From JAWOFN01 sp046497505 [NCBI: bacterium] (GTDB lineage Bacteria; Blakebacterota; Blakebacteria; Blakebacterales), in the NCBI GenBank assembly GCA_046497505.1, contig JAWOFN010000053.1, positions 1 to 7,289 on the forward strand: a DNA stretch of 7,289 nt, given 5' to 3'. The notes beneath the pieces were generated by a model. That model did not search any database. It worked only from the letters and a program-made list of their open reading frames with translations, and was not told the origin of the DNA. The translations under genes and the position numbers were made by a program. Positions 1 through 7,085 of the stretch are shown one piece after another (positions within the stretch are counted from its first letter, which is position 1; every line of letters starts with the position of its first letter).

Positions 1-216
1 ACTCCCCACGTTGACCAGGGTGTTGCCCACCAAAATGCTCACCAGCAGCCGCCGGGGGGTCCGGAGCAGGCCCGCCGCACGGCGGTGGGAGCGCCTCTCC
101 GAACGCTCCATGGCGCTGATGCGGGTCCGGGAGATGGAGAAGAGGGCCGTCTCCGAGGAGGAGAAGAACGCGGAGAGGGCCAGGAGGACGAGGAGCGCGA
201 TGAGCTGCCAGGTCAC
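1..216 (-). CDS. CNNM/CorC-type DUF21 membrane protein, N-terminal fragment
   Basis: The first 72 codons are present; the gene continues past the left edge. It starts with a hydrophobic helix (about 3-19) followed by FFSSSETALFSISRTR (17-32), then a basic loop and LLVSILVGNTLVNVGS (57-72). The SETA motif and the GNTLVN segment are hallmarks of the DUF21 transmembrane domain found in CNNM/CorB/CorC/YfjD (hemolysin-TlyC-like) proteins, which normally continue with CBS-pair and CorC_HlyC domains and are linked to Mg2+ transport or resistance. Those later domains lie outside the window, so only the DUF21 part is certain. The GTG at 216 is chosen because it begins immediately before the first helix, 4 nt after the kinase stop; the purine-rich GAGGGGGGA at the end of the kinase gene is the only candidate ribosome site and is spaced rather far, about 11 nt. 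Confidence 0.85.
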   Translation of the reverse strand, partial: MTWQLIALLVLLALSAFFSSSETALFSISRTRISAMERSERRSHRRAAGLLRTPRRLLVSILVGNTLVNVGS

Positions 217-220
217 GTGC

Positions 221-2263
221 TCAGGAATCCCCCCTCAGCACCGACTCGACCGCCTCCCGGAGCGCCCGCAACTGGAACGGCTTGCTCATGTATGGTCTGC
301 CCGCCCCCTCCAGGAACTCCCGGGCCGAACGGCTGAGGACATCACCGGTGAGGAAGAGGACCCGGGAGACCAGGCGGGGATGGTCCTGCTGGATCCGCTG
401 GAAGAGGGCCTCCCCGTCCATGACCGGCATCTTGAGGTCGAGGACGATGACATCCGGGTCGTACCCCTCCTCCAGGAGGGTCAGGGCCTCGTGGCCGTCG
501 GACACCGAACGCACCCGATGACCCACCAGCCCCAGCGTCTCCTCCAGGAGTTCCTGGATCCGCCGCTCGTCGTCCACCACCAGCACCTCACCCTGGACGG
601 GCGGGCCCGCGGGAGGCGGTCCGGCCCGGAGCGGCTCCTCCCCGGCCGCTCTCTCCCCTCCCTGCTGCAGGGGGAGCCAGACGTCGAGCCGCGCACCGCC
701 CTCCCCGTGGTTGGCCGCCTCGATGCGGCCGCCGTGCCCCCTGACGATCCGGTGACAGATGGACAGGCCCAGTCCCGTCCCCTCCCCCCGGTCCTTGGTC
801 GTGTAGAAGGGCTCGAAGATCCTCCCCACCCGTTCGGTGGGGATACCCGGACCGGTATCCCGGATCGTCAGGTGGAGGGCCGGGCCCCTGACGTCGGCGT
901 TCGCCCCCCCCTCCTCGGCGAACCGTGTGGTGACGATCAGCCTGCTCGGCCGGTCCTGCCCCGACATGGCCTGGCGGGCGTTGTTCACCAGGTTGAAGAT
1001 GAGCTGCTGGAACTCGAAAGGGTCCAATGCCGTCTCAGGCAGCCCCTCCTGGAGTTCCAGGATACAGTCCACCCCTTCCTGCTCGAGCTGGAAGCGCATC
1101 AGGTCCAGGGACTGGCGCACCAGGTCGTTGATGTCGAGTTCTTCCCGGGGGGCCCGGTCACCCCGGGCCGTCCGGAGGAGGTTCTCCACCAGCTTCCTGG
1201 CCCTGGCGGCTTCCTGGAGCATGGTCTCCAGACGTTCCCGGACCTCCTCGCCCGGGTCCTCTTCCAGGAGCAGCTCGGCCTGCCCCGTCACCACGCTGAG
1301 AGGGTTGTTCAGCTCGTGGCTGATCCCGGCCATCAGCTCGCCCAGTGCGGCCAGCTTCTCGGTCTGGAGGAGCTGCATCTGGACCTCTTCGTTCCTCCGC
1401 AGGCTCTCCCGCAGCCGCGTGATGAGTCGATCGTTGCTCATCGCGGCGGCCAGGCTGTTCCCGAAGATCTGGACCAGCTTGAGATCCGCGCTGGAGAAGC
1501 TCCGGCCCTTCCTCTCCGTGATGACGGCCAGCACACCCAGGAGCCGCTCGTCCGCGACCAGCGGGACGTAGATGCCCGAGGCGGCCCGTTCTTCGAGGGA
1601 ATCGAGGTCTCCGAACCTCCCACGGTCTGTGGAGGTGTCGAGGAGGAGGTTCTTGCCGTGCCGGGCCACCCAGCCAGCGTATCCTGCTCCCTCGGGGATG
1701 TGGTCCCCGGGCCGTCCCTCCCCGCCGCGATGGCCGACCAGGACCAGGTCCCCGGGGTCCTCTTCCCATCTCCAGAGGACGGCGTGCTCCCCTCCCATCA
1801 CCTCCCGAAGATGGTCCAGCACGTCCTCGAAACTCCGCTGCGTGCCCGCCCGGCTGGTCACGGTCGACGAGACGCCGAACAGAACCTCGATCAGTTCCAG
1901 GCGATGGCTCAGGCCCTCCTGGTCGATCCGGGCCCGCATGAGCCGCCGGCGGGTCTCAACGAGCTGCCGGTGCTTCTGGATCACGTAGATGGTGAAGAAG
2001 AGGACGATGACCGCGAAGCCGTCCAGATAGGTCTCCAGCTCCGGCGCCATCATGGCGGTGCGGCCGGAACCGATCAGTTCGGGGAAGTGGTTCAGCAGGA
2101 AGGCGAGGGCCAGCATGAGGAGGACGAGGACGACCAGGAGCCAGAGCTCCCAGTCCATCCGGTCCACCTCCTCCAGGTCGGTGGCGGCGGCCTGCAGCCG
2201 GGGCGCCAGGAAATCATCCAGGCGCCGGGTCCAGGACGACGGGCTCTCTCCGGGCTTCTTCAC
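221..2263 (-). CDS. Membrane hybrid sensor histidine kinase: 2 TM, GAF, HisKA, HATPase_c, receiver
   Basis: The 680-residue product has two predicted membrane helices (about 40-58 and 78-96) with only a short loop between them, a coiled stretch near 97-125, a GAF-like domain (about 140-275), then the kinase core. His316 in ISHELNNP is the phosphorylated residue. The ATPase shows an N box (NLVNNARQA, 424-432), DTGPGI (469-474), FEPFYTTK (483-490) and GTGLGLS (495-501). A proline/glycine/glutamate-rich linker (534-557) leads to a receiver with Asp564/Asp565, phosphoacceptor Asp609, Thr639 and Lys661, so both halves look competent. The tiny outer loop suggests that input comes from the cytosol via GAF. 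No Hpt protein or DNA-binding regulator is nearby, so its output is unknown. The GTG start overlaps the uvrA stop as GTGA, with GGGGAG 7 nt upstream. The ligand cannot be inferred. Confidence 0.93.
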   Translation of the reverse strand: MKKPGESPSSWTRRLDDFLAPRLQAAATDLEEVDRMDWELWLLVVLVLLMLALAFLLNHFPELIGSGRTAMMAPELETYLDGFAVIVLFFTIYVIQKHRQLVETRRRLMRARIDQEGLSHRLELIEVLFGVSSTVTSRAGTQRSFEDVLDHLREVMGGEHAVLWRWEEDPGDLVLVGHRGGEGRPGDHIPEGAGYAGWVARHGKNLLLDTSTDRGRFGDLDSLEERAASGIYVPLVADERLLGVLAVITERKGRSFSSADLKLVQIFGNSLAAAMSNDRLITRLRESLRRNEEVQMQLLQTEKLAALGELMAGISHELNNPLSVVTGQAELLLEEDPGEEVRERLETMLQEAARARKLVENLLRTARGDRAPREELDINDLVRQSLDLMRFQLEQEGVDCILELQEGLPETALDPFEFQQLIFNLVNNARQAMSGQDRPSRLIVTTRFAEEGGANADVRGPALHLTIRDTGPGIPTERVGRIFEPFYTTKDRGEGTGLGLSICHRIVRGHGGRIEAANHGEGGARLDVWLPLQQGGERAAGEEPLRAGPPPAGPPVQGEVLVVDDERRIQELLEETLGLVGHRVRSVSDGHEALTLLEEGYDPDVIVLDLKMPVMDGEALFQRIQQDHPRLVSRVLFLTGDVLSRSAREFLEGAGRPYMSKPFQLRALREAVESVLRGDS

Positions 2264-5094
2264 GCCTCATCTCCCCGACCGGTCCCTCGATGGCCGGGCA
2301 GGCGCTCGAGAGCCTCCCTGAGTGCCTTTCCGGTATGGGAGCCCCGTGTCTCGGCCACATCCTCCGGAGGCCCCGTGCTCACCACTTCGCCGCCCTCTTC
2401 CCCACCCTCGGGACCCAGGTCGATGACCCAGTCCGCTCGACTCACCATATCCATGTTGTGCTCGATGACCACCACCGTATGCCCCTGCTCCACCAGGTCC
2501 TCCAGACACTCGGCCAGCCGTCCCACCTCGGTACCGTGCAGACCCGTGGTGGGTTCGTCGAAGAGGAACACGAGTTCCTTCCTGCCGCGGCGGCCCAGGT
2601 GGGAGGCCAGCTTGAGCCGCTGTGCCTCCCCTCCCGAGAGGGTCGGGGCGGGCTGCCCCAGCTTCAGATAACCCAGTCCCACCCGCTGCAGGGGCTCCAG
2701 TGCCCGTACCACGGACCTGTGATTCGAGAAGAAGGCTACTGCCTGGTCCACGGTCAGGTCCAGCACGTCTGCGATGTCCCGTCCCCGATAGCGCACACCC
2801 AGCACCCGGTCGGTGAACCGCCTGCCGTCGCATTGCTCGCATCGAAGGGTCACGTCCGCCATGAACTGCATGTCCACGCTCACCGTCCCCTCCCCCTTGC
2901 ACTCCGGGCATCTCCCTCCCTTCGTGTTGAACGAGAAAGAGCCGGCGTCCAGGCCCCGCTCGGCGGCGGCATCGGTGGCCGCGAAAGCCTTCCGGATCCC
3001 GTCCCACGCCTTGGTGTAGGTCGCCGCGTTGCTGCGCCTGTTGGCCGTGAGAGGACCCTGGTCGAGACTCTCCAGGCCCCCCAGCCCCTCCACCCCCTCC
3101 AGCCGGTCGTGCGCTCCCGGCCTGCGGTCGGGGTCGAGCCCCAGAGCGGTCTCCAGCGCGGGCTTGAGCACCTCGTAGACCAGGGTCGACTTGCCCGACC
3201 CGGAGACCCCGGTCACACAGGTCAGGAGCCCCCGGGGCACCTTCACGTCGATCTCCTTCAGATTGTGTTCCCGCACCCCGCGGAGAACGATCCAGCCCCC
3301 CTCCGGCTGGCGCCGGCGCGGTGGGCGGAGGGGCCCTGTCCTTCCCTGGAGGTAGCGGCTGGTGGCGGAATCCGCCTCATGCAGGAGCCCGTGTACCGCT
3401 CCCTGGTAGACCACCTCGCCTCCCCGCTGGCCGCTCCCCGGACCCAGGTCCACCACCATGTCGGAAGCCTCGATGAAGGCGCGGTCGTGTTCCACGACGA
3501 TGACCGTGTTCCCCCGGTCCCGGAGCCGTTTCACGATGCGGATCAGTCGCTGGACATCCCGAGGGTGCAGTCCCACCGTGGGTTCGTCCAGTACGTAGGT
3601 GGTGTCCACGAGGGAGGCACCCAGTACGCTGGCCAGGCCGATGCGCTGCGCCTCTCCTCCCGACAGGGTCCGGGAGAGCCGGTCGAGGGTCAGGTACTCC
3701 ACCCCCACCTCCTCCAGGTAGCCCAGACGGTCCTCCGCCTGGCGGAGGATCGCCTCGTACACGGTCTGGCGCTCCCCGCTGAGTTCGAGCCCCCGGACCC
3801 ACGCTCTGGCCTCGCTGACGGTCATGGCCATCACCGAGCCGATGTCCTCACCCCCCAGAGACACCCAGCCCGCCTCCGGCCGCAGCCTGGAACCCCCGCA
3901 TGCAGGACAGGGTACGTAGGAACGGTAGCGGGCCATGAACACCCGCACGTGCATCTTGTACTTCTTCTTCTCCAGCCGGGCCCAGAAACCCGCCACCCCC
4001 CGGTAGCGTCCGAAGCCGTCCCACACCTTACCCTGCTCCTCTTCCGTGAGTTCCTCCCACGGCACGTCGAGACGCACTTCCCCTCCCGCCGCCTCCTCCT
4101 CCAGCCGTCGCTGCCAGCGCCGGTAAGCGGGCTTGGTGAAGGGCTCGATCGCTCCCTCAGCCAGGGTCCGGGTCGGGTCGGGCACCACCATCTCGGGCAG
4201 ATAGCGGATCACCGCACCGAACCCCTCACATTCGGGACAGGCTCCAAAGGGGCTGTTGAAGGAGAAGAGATGCGGTTCCGGGTCGGGGGCCTCGATGAAG
4301 CAGCGGGAGCAGGTGAACCCCTCGGTATGTACGCTCCGGCCCCCCCGCGGGTCCTGCAGGAGCATGCGACCGTGCCCCTCACGATATGCGTTCTCCACCG
4401 CCTCCCGTATCCTGCTCCTGCCCGCCGAGGAGGTGAGTCGATCCACCACCACCGCCGCCTGCTCCGGCACCGGGCGTTCTTCCTGGAGGGCACCCCGCAC
4501 CCGCTCCGCTCCCTGATCGCCGGGATCGAGGCGGACCACCTCCCCTTCCAGCAGGACGCGCACGTACCCTTCCTCGAGGAGGGATCGGAGCCGCGCCTCC
4601 GCCTCCCTCTCATCGGGGGCGGCCGGGAGGGGGGCCGCCACGATGAGGGGCCCCTCCTCCGCTTCCAGCCGACCCTGGATCAGTTCGGTGGCCCTCCCCG
4701 GGTGGTCGGGGAGGATCGCCTCTCCGCAGTTGGGACAGAAGACCACACCGAGGCGGGCGAAGAGCAGGCGGAGCACATCGGCCAGTTCGGTCATGGTGGC
4801 CACGGTCGATCGGCTGCTCCTGGGGAGCTGGGTCCGGCCCACGGCCACCGCGGGGGTGATCCCGGAGGCGGAGTCCAGGTCCGGCTTCTCCATCCGTTCC
4901 AGGAACTGCCGGACATACGGGTTCAGGGACTCGGTGTACCGCCGCTGTCCTTCGGTGTAGATGGTATCGAAGGCGAGGCTCGACTTCCCCGACCCGGAGG
5001 GGCCGGTCACGACCACGAGCGTATGGTGGGGGATCCGGAGGTCCAGGTCCTTCAGGTTGTGCACCCGGACCCCGGTGAGGACCAGGGCTTCCAT
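2260..5094 (-). CDS. uvrA: UvrA-family excinuclease ABC ATPase, probable divergent paralogue
   Basis: The 944-residue protein has the full UvrA plan of two ABC ATPase halves. Half one has Walker A GPSGSGKS (31-38), signature LSGGEAQR (477-484) and Walker [11 protein letters not shown] (501-510). Half two has GVSGSGKS (629-636), LSGGEAQR (819-826) and [10 protein letters not shown] (844-853). Zinc modules are intact: C262/C265/C286/C289 and C729/C732/C752/C755; further CxxC pairs lie at 120/123 and 396/399. The region of about 131-257 corresponds to the UvrB-binding domain, so it is not the short UvrA2 type. Several normally constant stretches differ from housekeeping Uvr[20 protein letters not shown] (93-111), the basic [11 protein letters not shown] (376-386), [13 protein letters not shown] (683-695) and [11 protein letters not shown]. 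It should bind damaged or distorted DNA with ATP. ATG at 5094 is preceded by GAAGG at 6 nt, overlapping the agmatinase stop. No uvrB or uvrC is in the window. Confident as UvrA family, moderate as paralogue. Confidence 0.92.
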   Translation of the reverse strand: MEALVLTGVRVHNLKDLDLRIPHHTLVVVTGPSGSGKSSLAFDTIYTEGQRRYTESLNPYVRQFLERMEKPDLDSASGITPAVAVGRTQLPRSSRSTVATMTELADVLRLLFARLGVVFCPNCGEAILPDHPGRATELIQGRLEAEEGPLIVAAPLPAAPDEREAEARLRSLLEEGYVRVLLEGEVVRLDPGDQGAERVRGALQEERPVPEQAAVVVDRLTSSAGRSRIREAVENAYREGHGRMLLQDPRGGRSVHTEGFTCSRCFIEAPDPEPHLFSFNSPFGACPECEGFGAVIRYLPEMVVPDPTRTLAEGAIEPFTKPAYRRWQRRLEEEAAGGEVRLDVPWEELTEEEQGKVWDGFGRYRGVAGFWARLEKKKYKMHVRVFMARYRSYVPCPACGGSRLRPEAGWVSLGGEDIGSVMAMTVSEARAWVRGLELSGERQTVYEAILRQAEDRLGYLEEVGVEYLTLDRLSRTLSGGEAQRIGLASVLGASLVDTTYVLDEPTVGLHPRDVQRLIRIVKRLRDRGNTVIVVEHDRAFIEASDMVVDLGPGSGQRGGEVVYQGAVHGLLHEADSATSRYLQGRTGPLRPPRRRQPEGGWIVLRGVREHNLKEIDVKVPRGLLTCVTGVSGSGKSTLVYEVLKPALETALGLDPDRRPGAHDRLEGVEGLGGLESLDQGPLTANRRSNAATYTKAWDGIRKAFAATDAAAERGLDAGSFSFNTKGGRCPECKGEGTVSVDMQFMADVTLRCEQCDGRRFTDRVLGVRYRGRDIADVLDLTVDQAVAFFSNHRSVVRALEPLQRVGLGYLKLGQPAPTLSGGEAQRLKLASHLGRRGRKELVFLFDEPTTGLHGTEVGRLAECLEDLVEQGHTVVVIEHNMDMVSRADWVIDLGPEGGEEGGEVVSTGPPEDVAETRGSHTGKALREALERLPGHRGTGRGDEA
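2271..2276 (-). promoter_or_regulatory. Ribosome binding site for the GTG start of the hybrid kinase
   Basis: GGGGAG lies inside the last codons of uvrA, 7 nt before the GTG that overlaps the uvrA TGA as GTGA. It supports the GTG start and indicates that kinase translation is coupled to that of UvrA. Confidence 0.7.
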
Positions 5095-5100
5095 GAAGGG

Positions 5101-5105
5101 CCTTC
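5101..5105 (-). promoter_or_regulatory. Ribosome binding site for uvrA
   Basis: GAAGG sits 6 nt before the uvrA ATG and overlaps the TGA stop codon of the agmatinase gene, so ribosomes ending on speB finish on the uvrA initiation site. This settles the uvrA start at 5094. Confidence 0.65.
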
Positions 5106-6015
5106 AGCCTTCCTTCCGTCCGGACTCGATGGCTCCCATCAGTCGATAGACCGCCCGTGCGGCCAGGAAGGACGGGGCGTGGACCCCGGGGATGGGAGCC
5201 AGTTCCACGATGTCGGCGGCCACCACCTCCCGCTGGGCTCCCAGCCGGTCCAGCAGGGAGGCGAGCTGCCGCCAGCTCAATCCTCCCGGCTCCGGTGTTC
5301 CCGTAGCAGGCATGATGCCGGGATCCAGTCCGTCCACGTCCAGGCTGAGATAGACCTTCGGGCCGAGGGTCTCGAAGACGCGGTCCAGCCACTCCCCCCC
5401 ATCATCCAGTTCCCAGTCGTAGAGGATGGTCAGATCCCGCCCTCTGGCCCACGCCATCTCCTCGGCGCTCACCGAGCGGACCCCCACCTGTACGGTCCGG
5501 CCCGTCTCGGCCAGCGGCCGCATGGCACAGGCGTGGGAGAAGGAGGTGCCCTGATAGGATGCCCGGAGGTCGGCATGGGCGTCCACGCAGAGGGTCCAGA
5601 CCTCCGGGTCCTCCATGTACGGTCGGGCCAGGGGGGGTGTGATGGAATGCTCCCCCCCCAGGGCGATGACCACCCGACCCGGTTCCCGCAGGGAGCGGGC
5701 GATCTGCTCCAGGACCTCCGCCATGGCCTTCGGACCCTGGTTGTGGGACCCCACCGCCGGAAGGGTGCATACCCCGGCGATCCACGGTTCGCTGTCCAGT
5801 TCGGCGTCGTACAGCTCGATCTGCCGGGAGGCCTCCAGGATGGCGTCCGGCCCGCCGCGGGTCCCGCCCCCATAGGAGGTGGTGGACTCGTAGGGGACCG
5901 GGAGGACGCGGTACCGCGCCTCCCCGAACCGGGTGTGTCGAGCTCCCAGCCCCAGGAAGTCGGAGGCCGGTCCGGCATGCCGCCGGAGGATCCCGGGGAG
6001 TCCTGCGTCATCCAT
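5104..6015 (-). CDS. speB: Agmatinase (ureohydrolase family)
   Basis: The 303-residue protein belongs to the arginase/agmatinase/formiminoglutamase family and probably hydrolyses agmatine to putrescine and urea. All six expected manganese ligands are present: His123 in GGEHSIT, Asp145/His147/Asp149 in DAHADLR, and Asp226/Asp228 in SLDVDGLDP. The following [10 protein letters not shown] (237-246) is typical of agmatinases. Length is normal for the family. The ATG at 6015 lies 9 nt after the decarboxylase stop, and the purine-rich GAGGAGTAGGGA spanning that stop provides the ribosome site, implying translational coupling. The pairing with an arginine decarboxylase argues for agmatine as substrate. 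An N1-aminopropylagmatine ureohydrolase role, as in Thermus, cannot be excluded from sequence alone, but no aminopropyltransferase gene is seen here. Confidence 0.93.
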   Translation of the reverse strand: MDDAGLPGILRRHAGPASDFLGLGARHTRFGEARYRVLPVPYESTTSYGGGTRGGPDAILEASRQIELYDAELDSEPWIAGVCTLPAVGSHNQGPKAMAEVLEQIARSLREPGRVVIALGGEHSITPPLARPYMEDPEVWTLCVDAHADLRASYQGTSFSHACAMRPLAETGRTVQVGVRSVSAEEMAWARGRDLTILYDWELDDGGEWLDRVFETLGPKVYLSLDVDGLDPGIMPATGTPEPGGLSWRQLASLLDRLGAQREVVAADIVELAPIPGVHAPSFLAARAVYRLMGAIESGRKEG

Positions 6016-6021
6016 GAGCGG

Positions 6022-6033
6022 TCCCTACTCCTC
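6022..6033 (-). promoter_or_regulatory. Ribosome binding site for agmatinase
   Basis: The purine-rich GAGGAGTAGGGA comprises the last two Glu codons of the decarboxylase, its TAG stop and three more bases, ending 6 nt before the agmatinase ATG. It makes the two polyamine genes likely to be translated together. Confidence 0.6.
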
Positions 6034-6594
6034 TCGTCCCGTCCGATAGTCGCAGAACACAGCCGCGGCCAGCACCGTGGTCCACCGTCCATCCTTGTCC
6101 CCCACCGCGGTCTGCACCACGTTGCGGGTCGTCACCGTATGACCCGAGATCTTCCAGATCTCCTTCTTGTCGTCATACGAAGCGTCCGGGTCGAAGTCCA
6201 CACCGAGGGTGGTGGCCATCATGGCCGCAGCCAGGTCCTCGGCGTAATCCCCCGCCAGCTTCTCCCGCTCACCGAAACTGTGATGCTCGCTGAGGTAGCC
6301 GTAGATGCTCCGGTCCTTCGGGATCGCCACCCCGACCGCCGCGGCCATCAGCCGGTGGGGTTCGTTGGTCTGTGCCTGACTCATGACGACGTGGACCACC
6401 GCCCCGTCCGGCAGCTTCTTCAGGCCCTCCTTCTTCGGGACCACCTTGCAGTTGGGCGGGAAGATGCTCGAGACCGAGACCAGGTTGTACGTCTCGATGT
6501 AGGCGTCGCGCAGGGCCATCTCGAAGGAAGCCAGCTTCTCCTTGTGCCGCCCCACGCCTTTGGTGAAGAACATACGGGAGGGGACCAGTATCAT
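6025..6594 (-). CDS. pdaD: Pyruvoyl-dependent arginine decarboxylase (PvlArgDC)
   Basis: The 189-residue product should decarboxylate L-arginine to agmatine in the cytosol using a pyruvoyl group made by self-cleavage, not PLP. The processing site is visible as VSSIFPP: cleavage between Ser42 and Ser43 would give a small beta chain (1-42) and an alpha chain whose N-terminal Ser43 becomes pyruvoyl. The AIPKD motif (90-94) is followed by Glu103, which sits at the same spacing as the catalytic glutamate of the Methanocaldococcus jannaschii enzyme. ATG at 6594 was chosen because homology begins at MILVPSRMFFTKG and an AGGCGG ribosome site lies 9 nt upstream; the open frame continues 38 codons further back into the thioesterase gene but that part looks unlike the family. 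The next gene is agmatinase, 9 nt downstream, which consumes its product. This enzyme class is best known from archaea and Chlamydia and is patchy in bacteria. Confidence 0.93.
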   Translation of the reverse strand: MILVPSRMFFTKGVGRHKEKLASFEMALRDAYIETYNLVSVSSIFPPNCKVVPKKEGLKKLPDGAVVHVVMSQAQTNEPHRLMAAAVGVAIPKDRSIYGYLSEHHSFGEREKLAGDYAEDLAAAMMATTLGVDFDPDASYDDKKEIWKISGHTVTTRNVVQTAVGDKDGRWTTVLAAAVFCDYRTGREE

Positions 6595-6603
6595 CGATCC
6601 AGA

Positions 6604-6609
6604 CCGCCT
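6604..6609 (-). promoter_or_regulatory. Ribosome binding site for arginine decarboxylase
   Basis: AGGCGG, within the longer purine run GAAAGGCGG, lies 9 nt before the ATG at 6594 in the 20-nt gap after the thioesterase stop. It decides for this ATG over the longer upstream reading frame. Confidence 0.6.
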
Positions 6610-6614
6610 TTCGT

Positions 6615-7085
6615 TCAGAGAGCCGCCCTGGCCCTCATGGCCCGGGCGAGTCGATCGGGAATGGGTACGGCGCGTCCTTCCGGTCCGAGGCAGACGAGGG
6701 CGGTCCACCCCTCCACCAGCGCTTCCCCCGTCCGCTCCCTGAGCACCCGGTAGGAGAAGGTACAGGAGCGCGTCCGCAGTTCACTCAGGCGGGTCTCGAT
6801 CCTCAGCACCTCATCATATCGCGCCGGGCGCATGAAGCGCATATGCGCCTCCGCCACCACCAGGGCGAAACCGTCCGCCTCCAGGCCGGTGTAGGGGAAT
6901 CCGGCATCACGGACCCACCCCGTGCGGCCCACCTCGAAGTACTCGAGGAAGTTGGCATGGTAAACGACCGCCTGGGCATCGGTCTCGGCGTACCGGACCC
7001 GCACCTCTTCGACCCCCACCACCTCGCCCTCCCGGACCGGCCCCGGGTCGAGCCGCTCGCGATCTCCCGATCGCCCCGACTTCAA
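6615..7085 (-). CDS. Acyl-CoA thioesterase, YbgC / 4-hydroxybenzoyl-CoA thioesterase family (hotdog fold)
   Basis: This gene encodes a single-domain hotdog thioesterase of 156 residues from the TTG start, expected to hydrolyse acyl-CoA thioesters in the cytosol. The diagnostic stretch is RVRYAETDAQAVVYHANF near residues 29-46, where Asp36 matches the catalytic Asp of the family motif and His43 the conserved VYH. The usual glycine two residues before that VVYH segment is alanine (Ala39), a mild departure. Downstream EVGRTGWVRDAG matches the helix typical of this family. The start is uncertain. TTG at 7085 overlaps the upstream stop as TTGA and has GGGGAG 5 nt upstream. GTG at 7022 has GGGAGG 5 nt upstream and gives 135 residues, closer to the usual family length, so it may be the real start. 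Substrate is unknown; in many bacteria ybgC lies with tol-pal genes, which are not visible here. Confidence 0.88.
   Translation of the reverse strand: MKSGRSGDRERLDPGPVREGEVVGVEEVRVRYAETDAQAVVYHANFLEYFEVGRTGWVRDAGFPYTGLEADGFALVVAEAHMRFMRPARYDEVLRIETRLSELRTRSCTFSYRVLRERTGEALVEGWTALVCLGPEGRAVPIPDRLARAMRARAAL
7028..7033 (-). promoter_or_regulatory. Candidate ribosome binding site for an alternative thioesterase start
   Basis: GGGAGG is 5 nt before an in-frame GTG at 7022. Starting there gives a 135-residue thioesterase that begins about six residues before the conserved RVRYAETD motif, matching usual family length. The competing TTG at 7085 also has a GGGGAG (7091-7096) at 5 nt, so sequence alone does not decide. 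Confidence 0.4.

Noticed and set aside
11-2671. An 886-codon open frame on the plus strand opposite the kinase and the end of uvrA
   Set aside because: Same reason: the minus-strand genes have unmistakable motifs, and the plus-strand translation looks like no protein family.
5095-5105. Near-palindrome GAAGGCCCTTC between the agmatinase stop and the uvrA start, as a possible operator or hairpin
   Set aside because: The arms are only 5 bp around a single base, so no stable hairpin can form, and the left arm is simply the ribosome site; likely chance in GC-rich DNA.
6595-6708. A 38-codon N-terminal extension of the arginine decarboxylase
   Set aside because: It overlaps the thioesterase coding end, is Arg-rich and unlike the family, and a good ribosome site precedes the ATG at 6594.
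2290-6753. A 1487-codon open frame on the plus strand, opposite uvrA, speB and pdaD
   Set aside because: It is antisense to four well-identified genes, its translation is low-complexity Pro/His/Arg/Gly-rich with no recognisable domain, and such long antisense frames arise in high-GC DNA because G/C third positions remove stops from the opposite strand.
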